DNA of 64,000 nucleotides from Mucilaginibacter paludis DSM 18603 (GTDB lineage: Bacteria > Bacteroidota > Bacteroidia > Sphingobacteriales > Sphingobacteriaceae), in the NCBI RefSeq assembly GCF_000166195.2, contig NZ_CM001403.1, forward strand, positions 7,986,877 to 8,050,876, in the 5' to 3' direction. Each line of letters begins with the position of its first letter. The first letter of the stretch is position 1. The notes under the pieces were generated by a model. It made no database searches. It saw only the letters and a list, made by a program, of their open reading frames with translations, and was not told where the DNA came from. Positions 16,957 through 25,564 of the stretch are shown one piece after another. The translations under genes were made by a program, and so were the position numbers.

Positions 16957-16990
16957 GTAAAAATTATATTTTATAAAATATAATTTTTAC
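16957..16990. repeat. perfect 34-bp AT-rich palindrome
   Basis: The 17-base half GTAAAAATTATATTTTA is followed immediately by its exact reverse complement. It could form a cruciform, act as an operator for the small membrane protein gene, or end transcripts. The rest of the gene-free stretch up to 17290 holds no ORF or RNA that I can recognise. Confidence 0.85.
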
Positions 16991-17290
16991 TTCCTGGCAG
17001 CATTGCTAAATCCGGATTTACGCTATTCAAAAAGCGGTCCAAAATGATGGCTAAGCTCACTCATTATTGCGTGTAAGCTATATAGGGTAACAAAATTTTC
17101 TTTTACGAACCGGGACACCCAACGAAAGCTTTTCAATTTGAAAGGCTTTTATCATTTTGATAGCAAATAAATTGATCGATTGGCTTTTTGCGGCTCAAAA
17201 TGATTCAACATTAAGCTGCTGAATTTTGTAAATCATCAGGCCAATTTCTAATCTCTATAAAGAAAAGACTTTTATCTACTGATAATTAAT

Positions 17291-18640
17291 TTATAACAAC
17301 TCCGTAGCTAAGTTTGCCAGTTCACTCCGTTCGCCCTTTTGCAAGGTGATATGCGCATAAAGCGGATGGTTTTTTGCTTTATCAATGAGGTATGATAACC
17401 CGTTGCTTTCCGCATCTAAATAAGGTGTATCAATTTGATATATATCCCCGGTAAAAACAAATTTACTGTGTTCTCCAGCTCTGCTGATAATGGTTTTAAT
17501 TTCGTGCGGAGTTAAATTTTGAGCTTCATCAACAATAAAAAATATCTTAGTTAAGGTACGGCCCCGGATAAATGCCAGGGGCGCTATGGCAATTTTCTCG
17601 TTAGTAACCATTTCATCAATCTTTAGCTTTACTTTATCGTCGTCGCTAAACTGATCTTTGATAAACTTTAAATTGTCCCATATCGGTGCCATATAAGGAT
17701 CAATCTTCGACTTAATATCACCGGGTAAAAATCCAATGTCCTTATTGCTTAAAGGCACAATGGGGCGCGTTACGTATATCTGCCTAAAATCTTTCCGTTG
17801 CTCCAGCGCGCTGGCCAGCGCCAGTAATGTTTTGCCCGTACCGGCATTACCCTGTATACTTACCAACTTGATATTGGGATTAAGTAAGGCATGAATAGCA
17901 AATGATTGCTCCACATTTTTGGGGCTGATATTGAAAACCGGTTGCTCAACAACCTCTTCCAGCTGTTTGCTTTGGCCGTTATAAAACGCAGGTATCGATC
18001 TTTTTTTTCCGTGTAGTATGTAAAAGTGATTGTTCTGCAGGCTCCCCAATTCAAGGTCGTCCGGGTTTAAAATTCCATTTTTTGCAAATGTGGTGAGTAC
18101 CTTATCCGGAACCTTGTTTACGATAGCCTTGCCGGTGTACAATTGCTCCAGGTTCTTGATTTTGCCGGTTTCATAATCTTCAGCGTGCAAGTCGAGAGAT
18201 TTTGCTTTCAACCGCAGGCAAATATCTTTTGAAACTAAAATTACCCGCTTATCTGGGTTTTCATGTTGTAAACCAAGGGCTGCATTCAGGATGCGATGAT
18301 CCACCTTGCCATCGCCAAAAATCTCTTCCGCGTCGGTATCGGTCTTCTTATCAACCACAATTTTAAATTGTCCTTTGTTGATACCATGAAGTGGCAACCA
18401 ATGGCTGATCAGGTTGTTCTGCGAAAGATCGTCCATCATCCGGATAAAGCTTCGAGCTTCAAAGTTGCGGGTGTCATTCCCATTTTTCATATTATCCAGC
18501 TCTTCCAAAACCTGGATCGGGATCGCTACGTCGTTTTCCTGAAAATTTTGAAATGCATTATGATCATACAAGATAACGGACGTATCAAGAACAAAAATTT
18601 TTTTCTTGCCGCCAGCCCTGGTTTTACCCTCTTTACTCAT
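17291..18640 (-). CDS. PhoH-family ATPase with N-terminal PIN domain
   Basis: A 449-aa protein. Residues 14-140 form a PIN nuclease domain (IFVLDTSVILYDHNAF, with acidic residues in VLEELD and DTDAEEIFGDGKVDHRIL). The C-terminal half is a PhoH ATPase with Walker A QGNAGTGKTLL near 265 and Walker B FFIVDEAQNLTP near 370. The PIN-PhoH fusion is a common bacterial form linked to RNA cleavage coupled to ATP-driven unwinding. It is cytoplasmic, a single gene facing an 800-bp gene-poor stretch. Confidence 0.9.
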   Translation of the reverse strand: MSKEGKTRAGGKKKIFVLDTSVILYDHNAFQNFQENDVAIPIQVLEELDNMKNGNDTRNFEARSFIRMMDDLSQNNLISHWLPLHGINKGQFKIVVDKKTDTDAEEIFGDGKVDHRILNAALGLQHENPDKRVILVSKDICLRLKAKSLDLHAEDYETGKIKNLEQLYTGKAIVNKVPDKVLTTFAKNGILNPDDLELGSLQNNHFYILHGKKRSIPAFYNGQSKQLEEVVEQPVFNISPKNVEQSFAIHALLNPNIKLVSIQGNAGTGKTLLALASALEQRKDFRQIYVTRPIVPLSNKDIGFLPGDIKSKIDPYMAPIWDNLKFIKDQFSDDDKVKLKIDEMVTNEKIAIAPLAFIRGRTLTKIFFIVDEAQNLTPHEIKTIISRAGEHSKFVFTGDIYQIDTPYLDAESNGLSYLIDKAKNHPLYAHITLQKGERSELANLATELL

Positions 18641-19460
18641 GAGGCTAAAAATAGATAATTTACATTCGATAAAAGAAATAGAATTTTACAATTGTGCAAA
18701 AGAATATTTTTAATATCGATGAAACTGTACAGCGTGACTAAAAAATGCTTTCCTAACCGATAAGTAAGAATAATATAGAGGCAATCGGAGCGTCTTTACG
18801 ATGTATTAGATATTAAGGGATTTGAATTAACTTTTTGAGAGAGTATCCCCTCATAAAATTAAAACGGAAGGCATCTTCTTTCGATTTGCTCTTCCGTTTC
18901 AAACTTACTGGTTTGCCGTAGCTTTCCAGAAGCATCAAGTTTTGTGTATCACGACCATGATCCGTCTCTCCATCGCTTTTTCAAGCGTTGTCCCTCCGCA
19001 ATCTTTTACTTCACCAATTGCTTCTCCCCATAGGGTTATTCAACAGTTTGTAATACCTTTTGTCGACACCTTACCTATTTCTAAAAATCCTTTTTTCGTG
19101 ATTTTTATTTTTCAGTTTGGCCGAAGCTTCCCTTGATCTTTAGTTCGTCCTGAAACTCCCCCGGTTCAATTTCTAATCTTCTGTCAAGGCTGTCAATGTA
19201 CGTCGTTCTTGATGAGTCTAAGTTAGTATATGTATTAACATTTGTCAAGTAAAAAGTCGTGTATTTTACAAACACGTTATTAACCTTAATAGGCTGGTTA
19301 TGAACATATAAATAGTGTTTGTATATCAATAAAAAAGCACATTTCAGCAAGTTGCTGGTGGTTATCCACATTAAGCTTATCCACATCATTTCCAGAGAGA
19401 TACACCAAATTAGCTATAATGGTGCTGTATTACCTCCAAGGTTGAAATAAAGAATAAAAT
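18641..19460. other. gene-poor region with hairpin and two DnaA-box sequences
   Basis: No convincing gene; a 94-codon open frame at 19105-19389 on the minus strand has odd composition and no homology that I recognise. A hairpin lies at 18862-18899 (AAACGGAAG paired with CTTCCGTTT, 20-nt loop). TTATCCACA occurs at 19362-19370 and again at 19377-19385, same orientation, 15 bp start to start. The 3' half is AT-rich. It may be a regulatory or replication-related spacer. Confidence 0.5.
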
Positions 19461-20219
19461 TTAAAATTTTTCGGTGAGGTTTTTCCAGTAGCGTTTAGGC
19501 ACATGCCGCAAATGCAGCTTGTTATTTTTTCGTTCGGTTATGTTTACACTTTTAAAATAATCCTTCCACAATACCTGGTATATCGCTTCATCGCTTTCGT
19601 ACTGACATACAATATTGCTTCCCACGGCCTGCTCCGAAAAATCTAAAGTAATATATTCAACCTGGTGTAAATCGTAATACAAACCAAAGCCGCGGCGGGT
19701 ATCATAGATAAGCCATTTTTGGTCGGCATATCGTTTTCTAAAATGCCTCAATATCAAAGGCAATACGTTAAAGTCGGGATCTATGGTGGCATAAAAAGTT
19801 TCGTCCTTCAGTTTTTGAAAGCGGACAAAGGCCTCCATCCGGTGTTTTTCGCGCCGCACCATCCGCACAATTTCCGAAATGCGCAGCACATATTTGTTAC
19901 TATAATCATCCTCAACAGGTCGCTCGCTATCAAACACATACCTTATGTAACCTATAATAGGGTTATCTGAGTCGTTAATTTCTGACAGGTAAGCTACGTA
20001 CAAGCGTTGCACGCCTGCGGATCCTATTTTTTTTATCAACCCTGCCAATACACGCTTTGCCCGGCTTTCATCGGTTGGTATATTAAGTTCGTAGGTAAAC
20101 ATGGCAGCACTATGGCTTCCTTGCTTTAACAGTTTTACCATTTCAAGCTTCCGTGCATAAATTTCGAATATGGCGGTTAAAATCCCTTCGAACGATCCAT
20201 CGTGAAAAAGTGTTGTCAT
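19461..20219 (-). CDS. TIGR03915-type DNA metabolism protein (SAM/repair pair partner)
   Basis: A 252-aa protein of the family that accompanies putative DNA-repair radical SAM proteins and is sometimes fused to UdgX-type uracil-DNA glycosylase. Recognisable parts are FHDGSFEGILTAIFEIYARK at the start, RAKRVLAGLIKKIG, and the C-terminal DPDFNVLPLILRHFRKRYADQKWLIYDTRRGFGLYYD, then a basic HLRHVPKRYWKNLTEKF tail. It starts 8 bp after the radical SAM gene ends, so the two are probably one operon. Its biochemical role is unknown. Confidence 0.8.
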   Translation of the reverse strand: MTTLFHDGSFEGILTAIFEIYARKLEMVKLLKQGSHSAAMFTYELNIPTDESRAKRVLAGLIKKIGSAGVQRLYVAYLSEINDSDNPIIGYIRYVFDSERPVEDDYSNKYVLRISEIVRMVRREKHRMEAFVRFQKLKDETFYATIDPDFNVLPLILRHFRKRYADQKWLIYDTRRGFGLYYDLHQVEYITLDFSEQAVGSNIVCQYESDEAIYQVLWKDYFKSVNITERKNNKLHLRHVPKRYWKNLTEKF

Positions 20220-20227
20220 GATTGATT

Positions 20228-21487
20228 TTAAAACATACTCAATTGCGAAGGTTGTGTTTTAAGATATTTACTTTGCGACTCGGCCAATATAAATTGTTTG
20301 ATCTTGGTTCCGGTAAGATCTCGGCGCTCAAATTCGTTACTACCGCAGGTGATAAAATACCGGGCACGGTTAAGGGCTACGCCCATCTTTTTTAAATTAT
20401 CCCAATTTAACTTATTAAACTTTCGGGCGCTTACAATTTTATGTGCAGACTGAACGCCGATACCGGGTATACGCAAAATTAACTGCAGGTCGGCATGGTT
20501 AATATCTAAAGGAAATACCTGCATGTTGCGGATGGCCCAGCCCAATTTGGGATCAATATCCAAATCAAGATGCGGCACATGGGCATTCACAATTTCATCC
20601 ACCTTAAAACCATAAAAACGCATTAACCAATCGGCTTGGTACAGCCGGTTTTCCCTAACCATAGGTACTGCGGTATTGAGGCCCGGCAGGCGCTTATCAT
20701 CACTGATGGGCACATAGCCCGAATAATAAACGCGTTTTAAATTAAAGCTTTTGTAAAAATGGTTAGCAGTAAATAAAATATGGTGGTCGTTTTCTGGTGT
20801 GGCCCCAATTACCATTTGGGTACTCTGGCCTGCCGGTGCAAACAGCGGCGCCTTTTTAAACAGCTTTTTTTCCTCTTTTCGTAATATCAATTCGTGCTTT
20901 AAAAAGTCCATCGGCTTAATCATGTCCTGGCGGTTTTTATCAGGAGCTAAAAGCTTTAAACCTTCTTCGGTTGGCATTTCCAAGTTAATGCTTAGCCGGT
21001 CGGCATAAAGGCCAGCTTCGCGCATCAGTTCATCACTCGCCCCGGGTATTGATTTCAGGTGGATATAACCGTTAAAGTTGTGCTCGGTACGAAGCTTTTT
21101 AGCAATACGCACCAAACGCTCCATGGTATAATCGGCATCTTTAAAAATGCCCGAGCTTAAAAATAAACCCTCGATATAGTTACGGCGATAGAAATTGATG
21201 GTGAGGTCTACCACTTCCTGCACGGTAAAAGCGGCGCGCTTGATATCGTTGCTTTTGCGCGAAATACAGTAGGCACAATCGAAAATACAGTGATTGGTTA
21301 ACAGAATTTTGAGTAAGGAAACGCAGCGCCCATCCTCGGTATAGGTATGGCAAATACCGTTGCTGGCGTTCCCCAGCCCTTTATTTTCGTTTTTGCGTTT
21401 ACTGCCGCTTGAAGCGCACGACACATCGTACTTAGCAGCATCGGCCAATATTTGCAACTTCTCCTGTATCCTTTCCCAGTTTGCCAT
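20228..21487 (-). CDS. putative DNA modification/repair radical SAM protein (TIGR03916 type)
   Basis: A 419-aa radical SAM enzyme with the cluster motif CIFDCAYC near residues 68-75. The C-terminus has a helix-hairpin-helix segment (LILRIPGIGVQSAHKIVSARKF), a DNA-binding feature consistent with action on DNA. Other conserved blocks are SSGIFKDADYTMERL and GQSTQMVIGATPEND. It is paired with the TIGR03915-type gene. The reaction is uncharacterised; repair or removal of modified bases is inferred from family and partner. Confidence 0.85.
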   Translation of the reverse strand: MANWERIQEKLQILADAAKYDVSCASSGSKRKNENKGLGNASNGICHTYTEDGRCVSLLKILLTNHCIFDCAYCISRKSNDIKRAAFTVQEVVDLTINFYRRNYIEGLFLSSGIFKDADYTMERLVRIAKKLRTEHNFNGYIHLKSIPGASDELMREAGLYADRLSINLEMPTEEGLKLLAPDKNRQDMIKPMDFLKHELILRKEEKKLFKKAPLFAPAGQSTQMVIGATPENDHHILFTANHFYKSFNLKRVYYSGYVPISDDKRLPGLNTAVPMVRENRLYQADWLMRFYGFKVDEIVNAHVPHLDLDIDPKLGWAIRNMQVFPLDINHADLQLILRIPGIGVQSAHKIVSARKFNKLNWDNLKKMGVALNRARYFITCGSNEFERRDLTGTKIKQFILAESQSKYLKTQPSQLSMF

Positions 21488-21491
21488 GCTT

Positions 21492-21499
21492 CAAAATTA
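21492..21499 (-). promoter_or_regulatory. candidate -7 element, near-leaderless
   Basis: On the minus strand TAATTTTG ends four bases before the ATG of the radical SAM gene and matches TAnnTTTG. No convincing TTTG is seen at the -33 position. If used, the mRNA would have almost no leader. Confidence 0.35.
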
Positions 21500-21583
21500 C
21501 TAATTTTTTTAGTAATTTATAATTGATTGCAGTAAAACTTTTTGCAGTATTTTTACTTTATAGGCTAAAGAATAACTATTACC

Positions 21584-21997
21584 ATGGAAAAATTATATAC
21601 CGCTGTAGTTACAGCAAAAGGCGGCCGCGACGGCCATATCAAATCATCAGACGGTGTTATCGATCTGGAATTAAAAGCTCCGAAAGCGATGGGTGGCGAA
21701 GATGGATATGCCAATCCTGAATTATTATTTGCCGGTGCCTGGGGAAGCTGCTATCTGGGCGCTTTAGGCTCGGTGGGCAAACGCGATAACGTTGATGTAA
21801 AAGAAGCTACGGTTGATGTACATATCTCTTTTAACAAGGAGAGCGAAGCATCCTACAACTTATCTGCGGAACTGCACGTGCATATCCCGGGATTAGACCT
21901 GGAAAAAGCTCAAAAACTGGCAGATGCCGCACATAAGGGTTGCCCTTACTCCAAAGCTACCAGGGGCAACATCGACGTGAAAATTATTGCTGAATAG
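21584..21997 (+). CDS. ohr: organic hydroperoxide resistance protein (Ohr/OsmC family)
   Basis: A 137-aa thiol peroxidase that reduces organic hydroperoxides. Both redox cysteines are present: GSCYLGAL near residue 50 and GCPYSKAT near 115, in the Ohr rather than OsmC spacing. N-terminal TAVVTAKGGRDGHIKSSDG and GYANPELLFAGAW are family marks. It is cytoplasmic and normally dimeric. A hairpin directly downstream ends the gene. Confidence 0.9.
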   Translation: MEKLYTAVVTAKGGRDGHIKSSDGVIDLELKAPKAMGGEDGYANPELLFAGAWGSCYLGALGSVGKRDNVDVKEATVDVHISFNKESEASYNLSAELHVHIPGLDLEKAQKLADAAHKGCPYSKATRGNIDVKIIAE

Positions 21998-22031
21998 TAC
22001 TATCAGCATAAAGAATACTCATCATACCATC

Positions 22032-22059
22032 AAAGCGGATAAGAGATTATTCGCTTTTT
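22032..22059. terminator. terminator shared by ohr and convergent ABC permease gene
   Basis: AAAGCGGATAA at 22032-22042 pairs with TTATTCGCTTT at 22047-22057 (one G-T pair) around a GAGA loop, followed by TTATTT. The right arm contains the stop codon of the convergent membrane-protein gene. Confidence 0.7.
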
Positions 22060-23153
22060 ATTTGCCCTGAATTATAGTAATTTTTATAAAATACGAAGTA
22101 TCCTATGGCCATATTCACCACTATTAAAGGCCAGATCAGCCTGAACATCACCACCCAAAAAAGAAGGATAAATAGCCCGAGCACCCATGTAAGGTATTTT
22201 TCCATATCCAGGCCTAATTTGTAAAGCAGGCTGTGAAAAAGGATGGTTAAACTGAGGCCGAAAGCCAATAGCCCCATAGCCATCACTGGCGAAAAACGAA
22301 CAAACAACCAGATGGCTTCGGGCAGCAAGAGCGCCAGGTAAACACCTAAAAAGGATAAAAAAAGTTTCAGTCGCGAGTAAGGCAAATTTCGCGAGAATAC
22401 CAAAAATGTTTCTTCAAATTGCCTCTCCTCAAATATCACTACCGAGTGCGATACGGCGATTGCCAGCAGGGCTATACCTGCAACGCGCAAATCGTGGCTT
22501 ACATCGGCAAACATCAGGAATACACCAGTAATAATGAGGTACGACAGTACTTTAGTGATCAGGTACTTTAATTTCAGTTTATCCAAAACATGGAAGATAT
22601 ACAAACTGAAATAAGGTTTCTTCCAGTTTTTTGTAAACTTGATGATCACCGATTGGGTGCTGCCGTCAATTAACTGGTTAATTAAACGCATATAAAACCA
22701 TGCGCTGAGGGCTGTAAGGAAGGCGAGGTAAGCCAAGATAACCGTTGCTTGTAAAAAAAAATGGTGTTTAACCGCTACGCCCAAACTTATCCCTGCATAA
22801 ACCAGCACCGGCAAACCAATATAGGCCTGCAGAATAAACCAACTGCTAAACTGTTTGCTTTTGGTATACGATGAGCTGCTGTAAAATAAAAATTGCTGTT
22901 GCAATGCAAATGCCTGCCCTGCCACATAATGCCAGCATTTAAAAGTATAAACAAGCCATACGGCAAAAACAATAACCATCATTAACGGACTGCTGATAAA
23001 AGCCAGCATGAGCGTTAAATGGTAGCCCAGCAATTGTGAAGGCTCAACCATGCCGAACATCACAAATAAAAGAAAGAAAAATATACCGGCATGTGTACGG
23101 TAGAAACCGCTGGCAAATACTTTGAGCAGAATATTAGATAAAGGTGATAACAT
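22047..23153 (-). CDS. ABC transporter membrane protein, 368 aa
   Basis: A polytopic protein with about eight to ten hydrophobic segments, for example FFLLFVMFGMVEP, LMMVIVFAVWLVY and VLGLFILLFWVVMF. Its start overlaps the last base of the ABC ATPase stop codon, so it is the likely permease partner. No substrate motif is recognised. Single two-gene exporters of this type are common in Bacteroidota and uncharacterised. Confidence 0.65.
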   Translation of the reverse strand: MLSPLSNILLKVFASGFYRTHAGIFFFLLFVMFGMVEPSQLLGYHLTLMLAFISSPLMMVIVFAVWLVYTFKCWHYVAGQAFALQQQFLFYSSSSYTKSKQFSSWFILQAYIGLPVLVYAGISLGVAVKHHFFLQATVILAYLAFLTALSAWFYMRLINQLIDGSTQSVIIKFTKNWKKPYFSLYIFHVLDKLKLKYLITKVLSYLIITGVFLMFADVSHDLRVAGIALLAIAVSHSVVIFEERQFEETFLVFSRNLPYSRLKLFLSFLGVYLALLLPEAIWLFVRFSPVMAMGLLAFGLSLTILFHSLLYKLGLDMEKYLTWVLGLFILLFWVVMFRLIWPLIVVNMAIGYFVFYKNYYNSGQIKSE

Positions 23154-23788
23154 CAGGCTACAACGTTCAGGGTTTGATTTTCAACCAAAAGCTCTTTGGC
23201 TTCAGGCAATTCCAAAGGATCGAGCGCCTGATGCGATGTTAGCAAAAATGTAGTACCTGCTTTTCTGTAACCATCGGCCATCCAGCTATATAATATCTTG
23301 AGGGCAGCGGTATCAATGGTGATCAACGGTTCGTCTAACAAAATCAATTTGGGTTTTCCTAAAAAGGCCAACACCAGCGACAGCTTTTTTAACATACCGC
23401 TGGAGTAAGTGCCTATCGGCCTGTCCATATAAGTTTGAATGCCCATACTTTCGATGTATTCCCGCTCCTGCCCCGGCGACGCGTCTTTGGCATCGGCAAA
23501 TAGCCTGATCATCTCGCCGCCGGTTAAAAACTCCGGAAAAAGCGGCTCCGCTTCTGCAAAGTTAACCAGCTTACGAAAGGCTACCGGTTGTTTTTTGATA
23601 CTGATGTCGCCATTTAATAAAATATCACCATTAAAGGCCAATATACCGGCAATTGATTTAAGCAAAGTGCTCTTACCCGATCCGTTTACGCCCTTGATCC
23701 AATAAATACCATCTTTTATTTCAAGATCCGGAACCTGCAGCGCCGGATAGTTGCCGTAAGATTTTTTGAAGTTTACAAATTGAAGCAT
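23153..23788 (-). CDS. ABC transporter ATP-binding protein
   Basis: A 211-aa ABC ATPase with Walker A GVNGSGKSTLL (about residues 33-43), Q-loop region FAEAEPLFPEF, signature YSSGMLKKLSL near 123, Walker B KLILLDEPLITID near 145 and switch His in LLTSHQ. It overlaps the permease gene (ATGA-type junction), indicating translational coupling. The substrate is unknown. Confidence 0.85.
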   Translation of the reverse strand: MLQFVNFKKSYGNYPALQVPDLEIKDGIYWIKGVNGSGKSTLLKSIAGILAFNGDILLNGDISIKKQPVAFRKLVNFAEAEPLFPEFLTGGEMIRLFADAKDASPGQEREYIESMGIQTYMDRPIGTYSSGMLKKLSLVLAFLGKPKLILLDEPLITIDTAALKILYSWMADGYRKAGTTFLLTSHQALDPLELPEAKELLVENQTLNVVA

Positions 23789-23825
23789 TAAAAAATTACT
23801 TTATAGATGGCTATCTGTTTTATAA

Positions 23826-24812
23826 TTAACGGCGAACAGCACCCTCTATTAACGCGCTGTAAAAATCTTTTATATCCATACCTGCGGCCCTTACCTGCTG
23901 CGGTATCAGGCTATTCACGGTTTGGCCCGGTGTGGTATTGATCTCGATAAAGTAAAAATCCTGCGATTCTTCCTGTAAAATAAAATCGAGGCGGGTCATG
24001 CCGTGGCAGTTCAGCCTCAGGTAAACCTCGCTCACTATGCGGGCTATAGTTTTAACCTGCTCTTGGCTCAGGTGGGCCGGGGTTATCTCTTGAGTAACAC
24101 CATCGGTATACTTGGCTTCATAATCAAAAAACTCTTTGGAGCTTATAATCTCGGTAGCTGGCAAAACTTTCAGTTCGCCATGCAACCTTACAATACCAAT
24201 ACTAAACTCACGGCCCTTAATAAACTCTTCTACCAGGATCTGGTGATCTTCGTGAAAAGCTTTTTCCAAAGCCTGGGGCAGCGCCGCAACGTTATGCACC
24301 TTGCTCATGCCTACACTGCTGCCGCCATTGTTGGGCTTAATAAACAACGGAAACTTTAAACGGGCCGCAATGCTTGCAATATCGTGCCCATCGTGCTGGA
24401 AGAGCTGCATTGATTTGGCGGTGTGCAGCCCTTCTATCCCATTGACGATGGCTTTGGTATAAGCCTTGTTCATGGTAATGGCCGATGTTGTAGCATCGCA
24501 GGTATTGTACGGTATGCACAGCATATCAAAATAGCCCTGTAGTTTACCGTCTTCACCGGGAGTACCGTGTACGGTAATGAAAGCAAAATCAAATTTTATT
24601 CGATCGCCGTTAAGGCTCAGGCTAAAATCGTTTTTGTCGATATCAATGTGCTCCCCTCCTTCTGATTCGTAAAACCAACCATCGGCTGTGATCAGGATGG
24701 TATAAACCTTATATTTTTCTGCCGGTAAATTGGCCGCTATATATTGGGCGCTTTTAACAGACACTTCGTATTCGCCGCTAAATCCTCCGGCTAAAAGAGC
24801 AATATTTTTCAT
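23826..24812 (-). CDS. ddl: D-alanine--D-alanine ligase
   Basis: A 328-aa ATP-grasp enzyme making the D-Ala-D-Ala dipeptide for peptidoglycan. Visible motifs are GGFSGEYEVSVKSA (residues 8-21), THGTPGEDGKLQGYFDMLCIPY near 82-103, FIKPNNGGSSVGMSKV near 157 (ATP-binding loop), EEFIKGREFSIG, and the metal-binding end MTRLDFILQ...FIEINTTPGQT near 275-305. It is transcribed away from the PASTA/MltG envelope block on the other strand. Confidence 0.93.
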   Translation of the reverse strand: MKNIALLAGGFSGEYEVSVKSAQYIAANLPAEKYKVYTILITADGWFYESEGGEHIDIDKNDFSLSLNGDRIKFDFAFITVHGTPGEDGKLQGYFDMLCIPYNTCDATTSAITMNKAYTKAIVNGIEGLHTAKSMQLFQHDGHDIASIAARLKFPLFIKPNNGGSSVGMSKVHNVAALPQALEKAFHEDHQILVEEFIKGREFSIGIVRLHGELKVLPATEIISSKEFFDYEAKYTDGVTQEITPAHLSQEQVKTIARIVSEVYLRLNCHGMTRLDFILQEESQDFYFIEINTTPGQTVNSLIPQQVRAAGMDIKDFYSALIEGAVRR

Positions 24813-24862
24813 TTTTATGTAATGCTAACCTGTTTTCAGTTTGCTAATTATATTCAGGCTTC

Positions 24863-24870
24863 CAAATATA
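24863..24870 (-). promoter_or_regulatory. candidate -7 element for ddl
   Basis: TATATTTG on the minus strand lies 50 bases before the ddl ATG and matches TAnnTTTG. The -33 box is not clear. Confidence 0.4.
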
Positions 24871-25052
24871 AACCTTAGTCGCAATTTTCGAGATTAAAAG
24901 TTCAATTGCTGCCTGCTCTCAAATATTGCTGTTATGGCATGCAGGTTTTAGTAAAAAGAAAATCCAACAATAGCAGCCTTTCGTACATCAATGAATAAAC
25001 GGGCCGGTATCAGCCAGAATTATTGTTTCTCAAAAAACGTTTAAACTGAAAT

Positions 25053-25364
25053 TTGATGAACGATACTTTTCCTTCAGAAAAAGACTTGGTTTGCGCACTC
25101 AAAGAGCGCAATCCGAAGGCGCTACAGGTAATTCACAACAGGTACGCTGAAACTCTTTCCGGTGTAGCTTCCACAGTTCTTAAAGATCAGGATTGCTCGG
25201 GTGTGATATTGCAGGACATATTTTTAGCGATATGGGATTCGATAGATCAGTATGATCCTGCTAAAAGCCCCCTCCTTACCTGGATGTACCATATTGCACA
25301 AAAACATGCGTTAGCTATCCATCACACCCAAACTTTACTATATGTTAATGATAATCCTGGTTAA
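25053..25364 (+). CDS. short sigma-70 region-2-like protein, no region 4
   Basis: A 103-aa protein resembling region 2 of ECF sigma factors: EKDLVCALKERNPKALQVIHNRYAETL, then VILQDIFLAIWDSIDQYDPAKSPLLTWMYHIAQKHAL, which parallels the core- and -10-binding helices. The region 4 promoter-recognition domain is absent, and I find no continuation in other frames before the PASTA gene. It may be a decayed sigma factor or a free-standing regulator. There is no adjacent anti-sigma gene. Confidence 0.55.
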   Translation: MMNDTFPSEKDLVCALKERNPKALQVIHNRYAETLSGVASTVLKDQDCSGVILQDIFLAIWDSIDQYDPAKSPLLTWMYHIAQKHALAIHHTQTLLYVNDNPG

Positions 25365-25517
25365 TAAGCCCTGCCTGCTGCATGACAGTTACTGATGGGA
25401 TAAACCATCGTGGAGCTAAGATATAGCGGAGTTCCAATTTCTTCGTCATTCACGTCCCGCTTGCGCCTTTTGGTTAAAAACCCAAAATTCAACAGCCTGA
25501 AATTGGAAATTTTACCC

Positions 25518-25525
25518 TATGTTTG
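25518..25525 (+). promoter_or_regulatory. candidate -7 element for PASTA-MltG operon
   Basis: TATGTTTG matches TAnnTTTG and lies 39 bases upstream of the PASTA-protein ATG. No clear -33 TTTG at normal spacing. Confidence 0.4.
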
Positions 25526-25564
25526 ATCATCAAATTAACACAATAGAGCAAAGTTTATAATTAG

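Noticed and set aside
19105..19389. 94-codon minus-strand frame in the gene-poor region
   Set aside because: Odd composition, no recognised family, and it crosses the paired DnaA-box sequences; kept only as a note.
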